A DNA stretch of 64,000 nt from CAZBXE01 sp964496125 (GTDB lineage Bacteria > Chlamydiota > Chlamydiia > Chlamydiales > CAZBXE01). Position 1 is the stretch's first letter. Each line of letters begins with the position of its first letter. Below, one piece after another: positions 15,740 to 23,788 of the stretch. The stretch covers positions 9,202-73,201 of the forward strand of contig CAZBXE010000010.1 of the NCBI GenBank assembly GCA_964496125.1, given 5' to 3'. The notes under the pieces were generated by a model. That model made no database searches. It was given only the letters and a program-made list of their open reading frames with translations, and had not been told where the DNA came from. The position numbers were made by a program, and so were the translations under genes.

Positions 15740-16461
15740 AATAACGGTTTTTTGTGGCCTACTACAATCACGTGAGAGGCGGTTTTGTCCCCAAAAAAAA
15801 CTCTTCCTAGCTTTTCAAGCGCTAAATAGAGCCTAAGTTGCCATTTCTTCGGAAAGGGTATCCAGCGTGCAAGACGAATGTAGAGCGCCCCGTGGCTGAG
15901 ACCCACCCTATCGATTGTAAACTCTGTTTCGCATAAAGCAATAAACCGCTCGAGAGCATCTTCAGCATCGATATCGAGTGGGGTCGAAAGCAAGACCTTT
16001 CCTTCCCTTGTCACTAATCGGGCTGTTTCCGAGAGAAGAAGACGGTACTCGAGGGGATGCAAGTAGGCAATTACGTCAGTACAGATCACAAGATCAAAGG
16101 CGTTATCAGAAAGCGTTGAAAAGGGAAGCGTTTCTTTACGTGCTTTCAAAGAAAGATCCCTTGCAGCTACAAGGAAACAGTCGTGACAATCTAGGGTTAA
16201 AACGTCCCCCCCCGCATCTTTTATTCTTTTGGAAAGAAAGCACATTCCTGCGCCCAAATCGACAATTCTTTTCCCTGTGCATGTGGGAAGAAGGGAGAGA
16301 GTGCGCTCTATCCTCTCTTCTTCGAGGGGGCTATCCTCAACTGTAAACGCCTTTTCCTTCCACAGGCGGTCTACCTCTTGTAAAGCCATAGCTTTTGGTG
16401 TGGGAGCCGTTTCTGTTTTGAGGAGTTGTAGTTTGCTTGTCATCGTTCTGATCTTACCCAT
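15736..16461 (-). CDS. Class I SAM-dependent methyltransferase
   Basis: A 241-residue Rossmann-fold methyltransferase. Motif I is GKRIVDLGAGMCFLSKRI, followed by an acidic strand end (VLTLDCHD), motif II/III FDLVICTDVIAYLHP and a post-motif KVLLSTPLDID. Hydrophobic segments near the C terminus (RWIPFPKKWQLRLYLALEKL) might allow membrane contact. The substrate is unknown; small-molecule, lipid or quinone-type substrates are typical of this group. Start at ATG 16461 (MGKIRT), with a second in-frame ATG at 16443. It follows the CX5R phosphatase-like gene by seven bases on the same strand and may be co-transcribed with it. Confidence 0.85.
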   Translation of the reverse strand: MGKIRTMTSKLQLLKTETAPTPKAMALQEVDRLWKEKAFTVEDSPLEEERIERTLSLLPTCTGKRIVDLGAGMCFLSKRIKDAGGDVLTLDCHDCFLVAARDLSLKARKETLPFSTLSDNAFDLVICTDVIAYLHPLEYRLLLSETARLVTREGKVLLSTPLDIDAEDALERFIALCETEFTIDRVGLSHGALYIRLARWIPFPKKWQLRLYLALEKLGRVFFGDKTASHVIVVGHKKPLF

Positions 16462-16467
16462 GCACTC

Positions 16468-18309
16468 TTAAGATTGCAAGTGGCCATAGGCAATCATCTG
16501 CATGAATCTTGACATTGCGTTTCGAGCTGGCAGAATAAGAGAGGATTGCTTTAGGAAAGGAATTGTTGCATTTTGCCGTGCAATCTCGTTGCTGCACCCA
16601 CGTTCTGCTGCTTGGTATTTAATTTCTTCTCTCTCTTTTTCTGTAATCTTACTTCCGAGGGCTCTTTCCATAAGGTTTCGGACCACCCTGCGGACAACAC
16701 GGCTTGTTCTGTCTTTGGCGCTTTTACAATTGAATGTGACATTTGTTCCCATCATCATTTCTAGATCAGCTACCGCTCCAATTGCTTTTGTGCTCTGAGG
16801 ATCGTCTTTGTACAACCTCTCCATTTCGGCTCGTTTTGCTTGGAAGGCTTTAAGCTCGTCAGTCTTACCTTTAGTATTCAGAAATCCCTCGTATTTGTTT
16901 GCTTTTGTGTCTAGCTTGTTTTTGGCTGCTCTGTTGGCTACGTGGTGGCCTTTTGGGTCTTTACCAACGACTGGAACTACGCCCACATCAAAATTCGAAA
17001 AGTTTGTTTCAAGCTTCTGTGTGAGGGGCTTTGCCTCGTTTGGAACCATGTCTTTGGGCGACGGCTTGCCAAACGCGTCGAGGTAGGGTTTCCCGTTAGT
17101 ATCAACATAAACTTCCTGTGGAACGTGGATTTTTCCTTCAGAATCCATGCCACACTGTCCGTCAAAGATCATGTCCTTTCCTTCTAATGCCGTGAAGATA
17201 AATCTCATATCTTCTTGCATATTTACTTCTTTCCCTTTGTTGTGGAGCAGGCTGATTTGGGAGAAATAGTACTTTCCTTCTGACATCGCGAAGCTATCTG
17301 GATCAATTTTTTCTCCCATACGAAAGGCTGCTTGAGAGCAAATGGACCCAAGGGCCATGTCCTGAACGATAGCCTTTCTTTTTTCAAAGTTTGCGCTATC
17401 CTTGCCCATCTCATTTAGATTTGTGCTCAGATCGCTAAAATCAGTAAGCGCTCCTGCCCTGCCAAAAATCACCTTTTCTCCGCCTCCTTCTACGACTTCG
17501 ATGTGGGGGTTGGATGCCAGGTGCAGTTTTCCTTGCCTATCTTGTTCGTCAAAGTGCTTGCATTCCTTCGAAGAGCGCCACACGCCATGTTTTGACTGCT
17601 CCTCTTGTAGCTTTACCTGCTCCTTCAGCTCCTTTTGTTTTTCTGGATCTGTTGTCTCTTTGAGAGTTAGGGCGCGTTGGCCTTGTAAAAATTTTGGCAT
17701 GTCCATGCGCGCTGTTTTTTCTGTGAATGTTTTTTCCCCGATGTTATAACGTGCTGTAGTCGTCTTCCGATCGCTATTTAAGTTGCTAAGCCATTTACTC
17801 TGCTCAAAGGAGAATTCTTTTTTGAGTTTCATGGTTTCTAGGGAAGGTGTTTCATTTGTTGTGACACGCCCATTAAGAGTTGTGGTGATTTGTGTATCCG
17901 GTGTAATCTCTTTTGATGTTTCTATAAATGCGTTTTCAATGTTTTTAATAAGAGATTTTTCTAGTTCTTCCGTCTCGATGATTCTAGTTCTTGCTTTTAA
18001 AGGATTTTCATAAGTTATTGATGTGCTTTCGTTCATGTGCCCTGCAAGCTGATTGGCATTACTCCTCATTTTACTAGCTAGGGGTTCTAGCTTTGCGTTT
18101 AGTGTCTTTTCAGCCAGATCTCGTTGTTGTTCAGGAACATTTTTTAAAAAGGCCTCTTTTGCCTTGGCCATCACTCCTATCCCGGCTTCATAGGCTGCTA
18201 TTTCGCGGACTTGCATGTGCTGTTCGGTGAGGATGTCCTTTCGGGCCTCAACCTGAGGTTCTGAGAGAGCTGGTAGTTCCGTGCGGGTAGGTAGTTCAAA
18301 CGATTCCAT
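16468..18309 (-). CDS. Phosphoinositide phosphatase-like protein with CX5R motif, candidate secreted effector
   Basis: A 613-residue protein with no signal peptide. Its key feature is NCKSAKDRTSR with Cys528 and Arg534: the exact CKSAKDRT of the inositol-polyphosphate 4-phosphatase active site, and one residue off CKSGKDRT of the SopB/IpgD type III effectors. A second element about 88 residues upstream, NFDVGV (439-444), resembles the FNVGIN/NFGVNE motif found before the active site in that family. The first 200 residues are helical and polar, fitting a secretion and chaperone-binding region. Inference: a phosphatase acting on host phosphoinositides in the cytosol, delivered by type III secretion. 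Activity and secretion are unproven. ATG 18309 is used; an extended -10 box lies just upstream. Confidence 0.75.
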   Translation of the reverse strand: MESFELPTRTELPALSEPQVEARKDILTEQHMQVREIAAYEAGIGVMAKAKEAFLKNVPEQQRDLAEKTLNAKLEPLASKMRSNANQLAGHMNESTSITYENPLKARTRIIETEELEKSLIKNIENAFIETSKEITPDTQITTTLNGRVTTNETPSLETMKLKKEFSFEQSKWLSNLNSDRKTTTARYNIGEKTFTEKTARMDMPKFLQGQRALTLKETTDPEKQKELKEQVKLQEEQSKHGVWRSSKECKHFDEQDRQGKLHLASNPHIEVVEGGGEKVIFGRAGALTDFSDLSTNLNEMGKDSANFEKRKAIVQDMALGSICSQAAFRMGEKIDPDSFAMSEGKYYFSQISLLHNKGKEVNMQEDMRFIFTALEGKDMIFDGQCGMDSEGKIHVPQEVYVDTNGKPYLDAFGKPSPKDMVPNEAKPLTQKLETNFSNFDVGVVPVVGKDPKGHHVANRAAKNKLDTKANKYEGFLNTKGKTDELKAFQAKRAEMERLYKDDPQSTKAIGAVADLEMMMGTNVTFNCKSAKDRTSRVVRRVVRNLMERALGSKITEKEREEIKYQAAERGCSNEIARQNATIPFLKQSSLILPARNAMSRFMQMIAYGHLQS

Positions 18310-18315
18310 GTCATC

Positions 18316-18324
18316 ATTATACCA
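18316..18324 (-). promoter_or_regulatory. Extended -10 promoter positioned for leaderless transcription
   Basis: On the minus strand the sequence TGGTATAAT (TGn plus a perfect TATAAT, the hexamer at 18316-18321) is followed by GATGAC and then ATG. With normal spacing the transcript would start at or within a base or two of the A of ATG 18309. No Shine-Dalgarno is seen. A -35 element is poor, as is common with extended -10 promoters. Confidence 0.55.
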
Positions 18325-18385
18325 CAAAGGGGATTAATCAAAGATTGCGTTAAAAAAACAAAAAGTCTATGAGTATAAGAACCAT

Positions 18386-19546
18386 ATGTTAATTCAAGAA
18401 GAAAAGATCAAAGGGCAAGTAAGAGACGCGTGGCAGGTGGAAGGTCAAGGGGATGAGGCTGAACGTGAGCAGTTTACCAAAATGCTCCTAGCGGGCCCCT
18501 CTTCTGCCCCAGCTGTTGATAAAGCGGGAAAGAAAGAGCGCTTTTTGCCTGGTCTTGAGCATGTCTATTCCCACGGATTGGAGGAAGTCTATCGCCTAGA
18601 AGATGTCGATGTAGGTTCGATCCGAAAAATCTCTATGCAAAGCCTTGCCTTGGAACAAAAGAACGCTCCCTCCTACATCATGTACACTCTCGACATTGGA
18701 GAGAGGTTTCGAGGGTGGCTAAATTCGTATGTACTCGAAGAGCCGATCCAAGTTTTGGAGCTTACTCCTCAGGCAGAAAATGCATTTTTAGCACGCCGTG
18801 TGTTCACTTTACAAGAGGCTCTTTCAGCAGACAAGTTTTCAGGCATGGGCAGTGGTCACCTGGAGGAGATGAGGACGAAGTTATCAGTCTATCTAGAGGG
18901 TAAAAGCCTCTACCGCCTTCCTACTTTTTCTATTGCTTCCCTGTTGCGATCTAAGGCGCCTTCAGAGAGTCGTAAGAGATGGTATTTGGCTCTTTTGCCC
19001 TATGGCCTTCATGAGTGTCTCTACATGACAAAAATGGAGAGGGCGCAGCTTTTGCAAAAGAGCCAGGAGGGAGGGGTTTTAACAAATGATGAGCAGCAGG
19101 AGCTTTGTGCAGAGTGGGGCAAAATTCTCTCTACTTTTCTTTTTCCCTGGGTGGAAAAAAGAGGCGGACTTGCTCAAGAAGAGGAGCTTTTAGAAAGACT
19201 AGAACGGGTAGCAGAGGAGCCGCATTTGGTCCGAAGGATGGTAGCCTTGCTAGGTGAAAAAGCGTTTAGCCCTCTTCTTTTGTTAAGAGAGGGCGTATTT
19301 GTAACAGGTGAAGGGGTCAAGCGCCGCTATGAGAGGCTGCAGCACGCTTTTGCAACCTACTTTTATTCGGATGAGATTGAGTATGAGATGGGCGAGATTT
19401 TTGCCTATGTGCAAAAAGAGCTTTCTTTAACATGGGAAGAAGAGCCCTTCTCCTTTATGGAAAAAGCGGTATCGCTTGATTATGACTTGAGAAGAGGCAA
19501 AGATGGGAAACTGAGGGTGGGAGTGCGGATATGGGAGAAAAGGTAA
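18386..19546 (+). CDS. Uncharacterised 386-residue protein upstream of mdh
   Basis: I do not recognise this protein. It is soluble, Glu/Leu-rich and mostly helical, without signal peptide, membrane segment or obvious catalytic motif. A stretch near residues 190-210 (RSKAPSESRKRWYLALLPYG) and the end (DLRRGKDGKLRVGVRIWEKR) stand out as more basic. The ATG at 18386 lies 76 bases from the divergent CX5R gene; no strong ribosome-binding site is seen. Its stop overlaps the mdh start by 16 bases, so it is likely transcribed with mdh-gltA. Confidence 0.75.
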   Translation: MLIQEEKIKGQVRDAWQVEGQGDEAEREQFTKMLLAGPSSAPAVDKAGKKERFLPGLEHVYSHGLEEVYRLEDVDVGSIRKISMQSLALEQKNAPSYIMYTLDIGERFRGWLNSYVLEEPIQVLELTPQAENAFLARRVFTLQEALSADKFSGMGSGHLEEMRTKLSVYLEGKSLYRLPTFSIASLLRSKAPSESRKRWYLALLPYGLHECLYMTKMERAQLLQKSQEGGVLTNDEQQELCAEWGKILSTFLFPWVEKRGGLAQEEELLERLERVAEEPHLVRRMVALLGEKAFSPLLLLREGVFVTGEGVKRRYERLQHAFATYFYSDEIEYEMGEIFAYVQKELSLTWEEEPFSFMEKAVSLDYDLRRGKDGKLRVGVRIWEKR

Positions 19547-20508
19547 AAAGAATTGCTGTAACAGGTGGAGCTGGTAACATTGCCTATAACCTACTTTTTC
19601 GGATTGCAAGTGGGGAGATTTTCGGAAAAGATGTTCCGATAGCGCTTCATATTCTTGAGGTTCCTGAAGTGCTTGGGGCCTTGAAGGGCGTCCAGATGGA
19701 GCTAGAGGATAGCGCTTTTCCTCTCTTGCATGAGATTCAGATTGGATCGGATCCTTATCAACTCTTTCGCGATGTGAATTTGGCCCTTCTTGTGGGCGCA
19801 AAGCCGCGGGGTGCTGGCATGGAGAGAAAAGATCTTCTTCTTGAAAATGCCAAAATCTTCGTAGAGCAGGGAAGGGCACTCGACGCAGTTGCAGCAGAGG
19901 ATGTTCAGATTCTTGTCATCGGAAACCCCTGCAACACAAATTGCCTGATCGCATTGCATCAAGCAAAGCGCCTGCCAAAAGATCGCTTTCACGCCATGAC
20001 CCGCCTTGACCAAAACAGGGCTGTTTTTCAGCTTGCTTCTAAGGCAGGCGTGCCCCTAAAAGAAGTGAGCGATATGACCATATGGGGCAATCATAGCTCC
20101 ACGATGGTGCCAGATTTTGTTCATGCTAAGATCAAGGGAATGATGGTTGTAGACGTGATTTCAGAGCGCTCTTGGCTTGAAAAAGATTTTGTAAACGCTG
20201 TACAGAAGCGGGGATCTTTGATTATTGAAGCGCGAGGCAGATCTTCTGCTGCATCAGCCGCAAGCGCTATCATCGATGCTGCCCATGATCTCTATTTTGG
20301 CAAAGAGCGCTTTTCTTCAGCGATTTTGTCTGATGGAAATCCGTATGGAATTGCGCCTGGCCTTGTGTTTTCCTTTCCTTGTGTGCGCACAAGAGAGGAG
20401 TGCCGGATCGTTTCCGGACTTACCTGGGATAAGTTCTTGACGGAGAAAATCCATTTGACCGAAAAGGAGCTTTTGGAAGAAAGGGATTGTATAAGGGGGC
20501 TTTTATGA
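19531..20508 (+). CDS. mdh: Malate dehydrogenase
   Basis: NAD-dependent oxidation of malate to oxaloacetate in the TCA cycle; 325 residues, the normal length for the cytosolic/chlamydial-type enzyme. The Rossmann start VTGGAGNIAYNLLFRIA, the substrate loop GAKPRGAGMERKDLL with its arginines, NPCNTNCLI, TRLDQNRA (Asp-Arg pair), and the catalytic His in WGNHSSTM are all present. It overlaps the preceding gene by 16 bases and the citrate synthase start by four (ATGA), an arrangement that would couple production of oxaloacetate and its condensation with acetyl-CoA. Confidence 0.96.
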   Translation: MGEKVKRIAVTGGAGNIAYNLLFRIASGEIFGKDVPIALHILEVPEVLGALKGVQMELEDSAFPLLHEIQIGSDPYQLFRDVNLALLVGAKPRGAGMERKDLLLENAKIFVEQGRALDAVAAEDVQILVIGNPCNTNCLIALHQAKRLPKDRFHAMTRLDQNRAVFQLASKAGVPLKEVSDMTIWGNHSSTMVPDFVHAKIKGMMVVDVISERSWLEKDFVNAVQKRGSLIIEARGRSSAASAASAIIDAAHDLYFGKERFSSAILSDGNPYGIAPGLVFSFPCVRTREECRIVSGLTWDKFLTEKIHLTEKELLEERDCIRGLL

Positions 20509-21662
20509 GCGCAAAAGAGCTTTTTGTTATTACGGAAGAGAATCTAGAAACGGGGATGCGAGGCTACCCCGTTGGGTACTGCGTAACTTCGAATGTCAAT
20601 CCTGAAAAAGGTCTTTTTTACTGCGGTGTTTCTGTAAAAGAACTTGCCTTTAGAAAACCGGAAGAGATCATCTACCTTCTCTATCATGGCAAGGAGGGGA
20701 GCCCTCAGGAGCTAGGTGAGTTTATCAAGAAATTGCAAAAGCGTGCGACTCTTTCGAAGACCGTGCAAGAGCAAATCCGCGCTCTTCCACGGAATATGCC
20801 TGCAATGCGTCTTTTTTGTACGGCCATCCTCCTTGCTGGCATCGAAGGCACGGGAAATTATGAGGAAGACTGCTTGGATTTGATTGCCAAGATTCCCCTG
20901 ATTGCAGCGGAGGTGATCCAGCACCACGCAGGGTGGGGGCCATGCAAGCCTTCGAATCCTTCCCTTGGAATGATGCAAAACTTTACGCAGATGCTTTCTG
21001 TGCCGGGGGGTAGGCAAGAAAGCTTAGAAGAGGTTTTTACCCTCTTTAACGTTATGCACTATGACCATGGCGGCGGGAATCTGTCTGCCTTTGTAGGGAA
21101 AGCTGTGGCTTCTGGCTTAGAAGACCTCTACGGTTCGATTGCCTCTGCGATGTGTGCCCTAGCAGGCCCTCGCCACGGGAAGGCAAATCAAGACTGTCTT
21201 ATTTTTGTGAAGAAAATTCTCGCTGCTTTGCCAAAAAAACCCACAGAATCTGATGTGGAGACGTATTTACAAGAGGCTCTTGCCAAAGGGGAGGTGATCC
21301 CAGGTTTTGGGCATGCGGTTCTTCGTATAGAAGATCCAAGAGCTACGATCTTCTACAAAATTGCGGAAGAGAAGTACGGCAATGACCCTCTTGTGAAGAT
21401 GGCTCTTTTACTTCGTGCCGTGGGGCCAAGGGTCCTTAAGGAAAACCCTAAAATTCAAGATCCTTATCCTAATACAGATGCCATTTCCGGGACTCTTCTC
21501 TCTGCGGCAGGCTTTCCTTATCCTGAGTATTACACTGTTCTTTTTGGGCTTGCCCGTGTGGTTGGGATCTCGATCCAGATTGTCTATGAGAGACTCTACG
21601 CTAGAGGCGGAAAGGGAACGCCAATTATCAGACCCAAGTATTTTTACAAACCCCGCGAATAA
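20505..21662 (+). CDS. gltA: Citrate synthase, resembling the mitochondrial-type family
   Basis: Condenses oxaloacetate with acetyl-CoA. The 385-residue chain keeps the catalytic triad: His224 in LAGPRHGKANQ, His270 in PGFGHAVLRIEDPR, and Asp325 in PNTDAISGTLL. The strings HYDHGGGNLSAF, AMCALAGPRHG and YYTVLFGLARVVG match the eukaryotic mitochondrial branch better than the hexameric E. coli GltA as I recall it. The ATG at 20505 overlaps the mdh stop; an upstream in-frame start would lengthen the overlap. Chlamydiaceae lack citrate synthase, whereas environmental chlamydiae are known to have a full TCA cycle, so this gene helps place the organism. Its 3' end has a diverged copy near 21981. Confidence 0.95.
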   Translation: MSAKELFVITEENLETGMRGYPVGYCVTSNVNPEKGLFYCGVSVKELAFRKPEEIIYLLYHGKEGSPQELGEFIKKLQKRATLSKTVQEQIRALPRNMPAMRLFCTAILLAGIEGTGNYEEDCLDLIAKIPLIAAEVIQHHAGWGPCKPSNPSLGMMQNFTQMLSVPGGRQESLEEVFTLFNVMHYDHGGGNLSAFVGKAVASGLEDLYGSIASAMCALAGPRHGKANQDCLIFVKKILAALPKKPTESDVETYLQEALAKGEVIPGFGHAVLRIEDPRATIFYKIAEEKYGNDPLVKMALLLRAVGPRVLKENPKIQDPYPNTDAISGTLLSAAGFPYPEYYTVLFGLARVVGISIQIVYERLYARGGKGTPIIRPKYFYKPRE

Positions 21663-21730
21663 ATTGCCAGGGTGGTATAACAGAGGCCAGTCAACTTGTA
21701 TCCATTTTATCATATTTGGAAGGAGTTGTT

Positions 21731-21939
21731 ATGGCATCCTTTTCTGGTGTTGATTCGTCTAGCCCACCGGACCCTTCTACTGAACTTTTGATACATAGGG
21801 GATCCTCCCCATCTCAGCCTGATTCACCCCCACCAAATTCAACTCCCGATACCTCGAGCTCGGCTCAGAAAGTCGGTAATGCAGCTGAGACCTTACTTGC
21901 AGGGGCGAAAGCTGTGACTATAACGTCATGGTGTCTANN
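21731..21939 (+). CDS. 5' part of a protein cut by a scaffold gap, paralogue of the kinase-like gene
   Basis: ATG 21731 has a good ribosome-binding site (AAGGAG) and opens a Ser/Pro-rich, disordered N terminus (MASFSGVDSSSPPDPS, then SPSQPDSPPPNSTPDTSSS) followed by a helical stretch with AETLLAGAKAVT. The frame enters a 10-N gap at 21938. The upstream region and the GGTGTTGATTC that encodes GVDS are shared with the kinase-like gene starting at 22085, so this appears to be the N-terminal region of a tandem paralogue. How much is missing in the gap is unknown. Low-complexity N termini of this kind are common in type III secretion substrates, but that is not proof. Confidence 0.6.
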
Positions 21940-21947
21940 NNNNNNNN
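21938..21947. other. Scaffold gap (10 N)
   Basis: Ten N bases inside a tandemly duplicated region. The run is a conventional placeholder, so the true size is unknown; a repeat collapse hiding most of a kinase-like paralogue is plausible. Confidence 0.95.
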
Positions 21948-21964
21948 AAAGTTGTGTTTGATAA

Positions 21965-21977
21965 GGGGGGGGGGGGG
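21965..21977. repeat. Poly-G tract of 13
   Basis: A run of 13 G directly after the gap and four bases before the duplicated gltA 3' segment. In Chlamydia pneumoniae, long poly-G/C tracts are phase-variable. Here no open frame through it can be established because of the gap, and homopolymer error beside an assembly gap is equally possible. Confidence 0.7.
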
Positions 21978-21980
21978 CGG

Positions 21981-22104
21981 ATTATCAGACTTAAGTGTTT
22001 TGTAAATCCCGCCAGTGTTTGGTTAAAGATGTAAATATAGGTTTAATGATATAATGAAGGAGGTTGCTATCAAGGAGGAGAGTAATGGGTGTTGATTCTA
22101 ATCC
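21981..22104 (+). repeat. Diverged second copy of the gltA 3' end and downstream leader
   Basis: ATTATCAGAC-TTAAGTG-TTTTGTAAA-CCCGC (21981-22012) matches the last codons of gltA at 21624-21656 with scattered substitutions. Similarity resumes at 22041-22070 against 21702-21731 (T-rich stretch, GAAGGAG-TTG-TAT) and through GGTGTTGATTC. In this copy the ATG of the first copy has become ATC and a new AAGGAGGAGAG site precedes ATG 22085. It marks a tandem duplication with an upstream boundary inside gltA. Confidence 0.7.
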
Positions 22105-23788
22105 AAGTGTGCCAAGTAGACCCGTCTTCACGACTGTTGCAGGCGGGGAACATCCCTTAATCCCTGATTCTGAAATCGATACTATTGTCCATACAGCTGC
22201 TGAGACTTGCGCCATCACCCAAGAAGCCTTGGGACTACAGCCAAAGTCTGCCGTCCCTGTTCCTAACAGAGAGAGCCTTCATCTTACTCAGCAAGTTTCT
22301 CATTCAGAAGCAGGAGGTTCTATTATTGCGGATCCAGGACCCTCAGTTGAACAAAGTATTAATTTTTTTGAGAAAAAAGTGGCAGCTCAAAATGCGGCTA
22401 GAGAACTCAACAATGTTGTCAAGCCTGTATTTCAATTTAAAGGAGCTTCTGGAACGGAGCACAAACAAATTGCAGCAGGAAAGGCCAAGAGAGTTTTAAC
22501 TGGGGATGACAAGAGTGTTTACCTCATTCCCCATGATGGAGCCAAGACCCCTGAAGAGTCGAGTACTGTGATGAACAGTACTGCAAGAAAAACCGATTTG
22601 CAAAAGAGCGCAATTGAAAAGAGAACTGCGGAACTCAAATACGAGGTCGCAATCGCTGCAAAGATGAAGACGAATCTCCTGGCGGAAGGGGTTAAAGATG
22701 AGACAAATTTGAATATTAACCTTATTGAAGTGGAAGCGAAGGACGCGATTGAAGGCCTTTATACCGTTAAAAATGATAAAGGAACGGGGGACTTGGATGA
22801 CCTTTTTAAAAAGCAAGGAGAAGCCCTTTCGGAAAAGAGAGAGTTAGAAAATCAAGCTGGGGATTGTGAACAAAGAGCCCTGGAATGTAAACAAAAGGCC
22901 CAAGATCAAAGGGGATTCGCAGAACAAGCCAAAGCAAAAGGTGCGCAAGACTTAGCTGAAGTGTTTTCTGAGGCGGCAACAGCATTAGAAGCAGAAGCAG
23001 AAAACTTAACAGCAAAGGCTCTAGAATTTAGAGAAAAGGCAAAAACGTTACCTTTTCCAACAGCCGAGGAGTCGCTTGATTGTGTAAAACAAATTGCAAA
23101 CGGCGCTAAGAATGTCCACCTGGCTGGTATGGCATTAGGGGATCCAAAACCAGACAACGTTATGGTGTATGATGGTCCGGATGGGAAAAAAATATATAGG
23201 CTCTCAGATTGGGGAAAAACATCTCCTATCAAGCCTGGAGAGAGAGCCCTCTACACAGGCAACACCCGCTATGTGCCTCCTGAGGGAGGGAAAAGCCAAC
23301 AGGGGGATGTGTATAGCATGGCGCTCATCATGATTCGTGTGCTGGAAGAACCTTTGCTTCAAGAAGGCAATAAGCAAGCCCTTGTTGACATTCCTTCTGG
23401 CAAAAAAAAAGCAGGGACTTTTGCAAAGGAAAATGAAAGGCGCGGGGTAGAGCATCATATGTGCTATCATAAGGATACAAAACAGCGCGACCTAGAAGGG
23501 GCCCCCTGGAAATCAAAAGTTGAGACATATGCTAGTTTGAATGCACCAAAAATGGTGCCTGCAGTTTTTAGGACCTCTCCCCCAGAGGGTGGGCCGGAAC
23601 AGGTTGTTATCTATAAGTATATTGATGCAATGGTAGAAGGACTCATTGTTTCGGGTCGGTATGAAAAAGAAGAAGCGAAAAAATTGGGCAATCTATTGAA
23701 AGGGATGACTGTTTCAGACCCCAGATTGCGACCCACTATGGAAAGTATTGTCGCTGGACTGGGCACAATACAAACAAAAACGGCTTAA
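22085..23788 (+). CDS. Serine/threonine kinase-like protein with coiled-coil insertion, candidate effector
   Basis: A 567-residue protein with kinase subdomains out of proportion. A disordered N terminus of about 95 residues is followed by a helical part with a likely alpha-C glutamate (ELKYEVAIA, Glu187), and a hinge-like GLYTVKNDKGTGDLDDLF near 225-242. Next comes an insertion of about 80 residues (240-320) rich in E, A, K and Q with heptad character, then the catalytic loop ALGDPKPDNVM with Asp353, Lys355 and Asn358. The DFG equivalent is SDWG with Asp375. The activation segment ends GNTRYVPPE, followed by GDVYSMALIM. No Gly-rich loop or VAIK lysine is clear, so activity is uncertain. ATG 22085 has AAGGAGGAG upstream. 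Eukaryotic-type kinases in chlamydiae include secreted ones (Pkn5); secretion here is inference. Confidence 0.72.
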   Translation: MGVDSNPSVPSRPVFTTVAGGEHPLIPDSEIDTIVHTAAETCAITQEALGLQPKSAVPVPNRESLHLTQQVSHSEAGGSIIADPGPSVEQSINFFEKKVAAQNAARELNNVVKPVFQFKGASGTEHKQIAAGKAKRVLTGDDKSVYLIPHDGAKTPEESSTVMNSTARKTDLQKSAIEKRTAELKYEVAIAAKMKTNLLAEGVKDETNLNINLIEVEAKDAIEGLYTVKNDKGTGDLDDLFKKQGEALSEKRELENQAGDCEQRALECKQKAQDQRGFAEQAKAKGAQDLAEVFSEAATALEAEAENLTAKALEFREKAKTLPFPTAEESLDCVKQIANGAKNVHLAGMALGDPKPDNVMVYDGPDGKKIYRLSDWGKTSPIKPGERALYTGNTRYVPPEGGKSQQGDVYSMALIMIRVLEEPLLQEGNKQALVDIPSGKKKAGTFAKENERRGVEHHMCYHKDTKQRDLEGAPWKSKVETYASLNAPKMVPAVFRTSPPEGGPEQVVIYKYIDAMVEGLIVSGRYEKEEAKKLGNLLKGMTVSDPRLRPTMESIVAGLGTIQTKTA

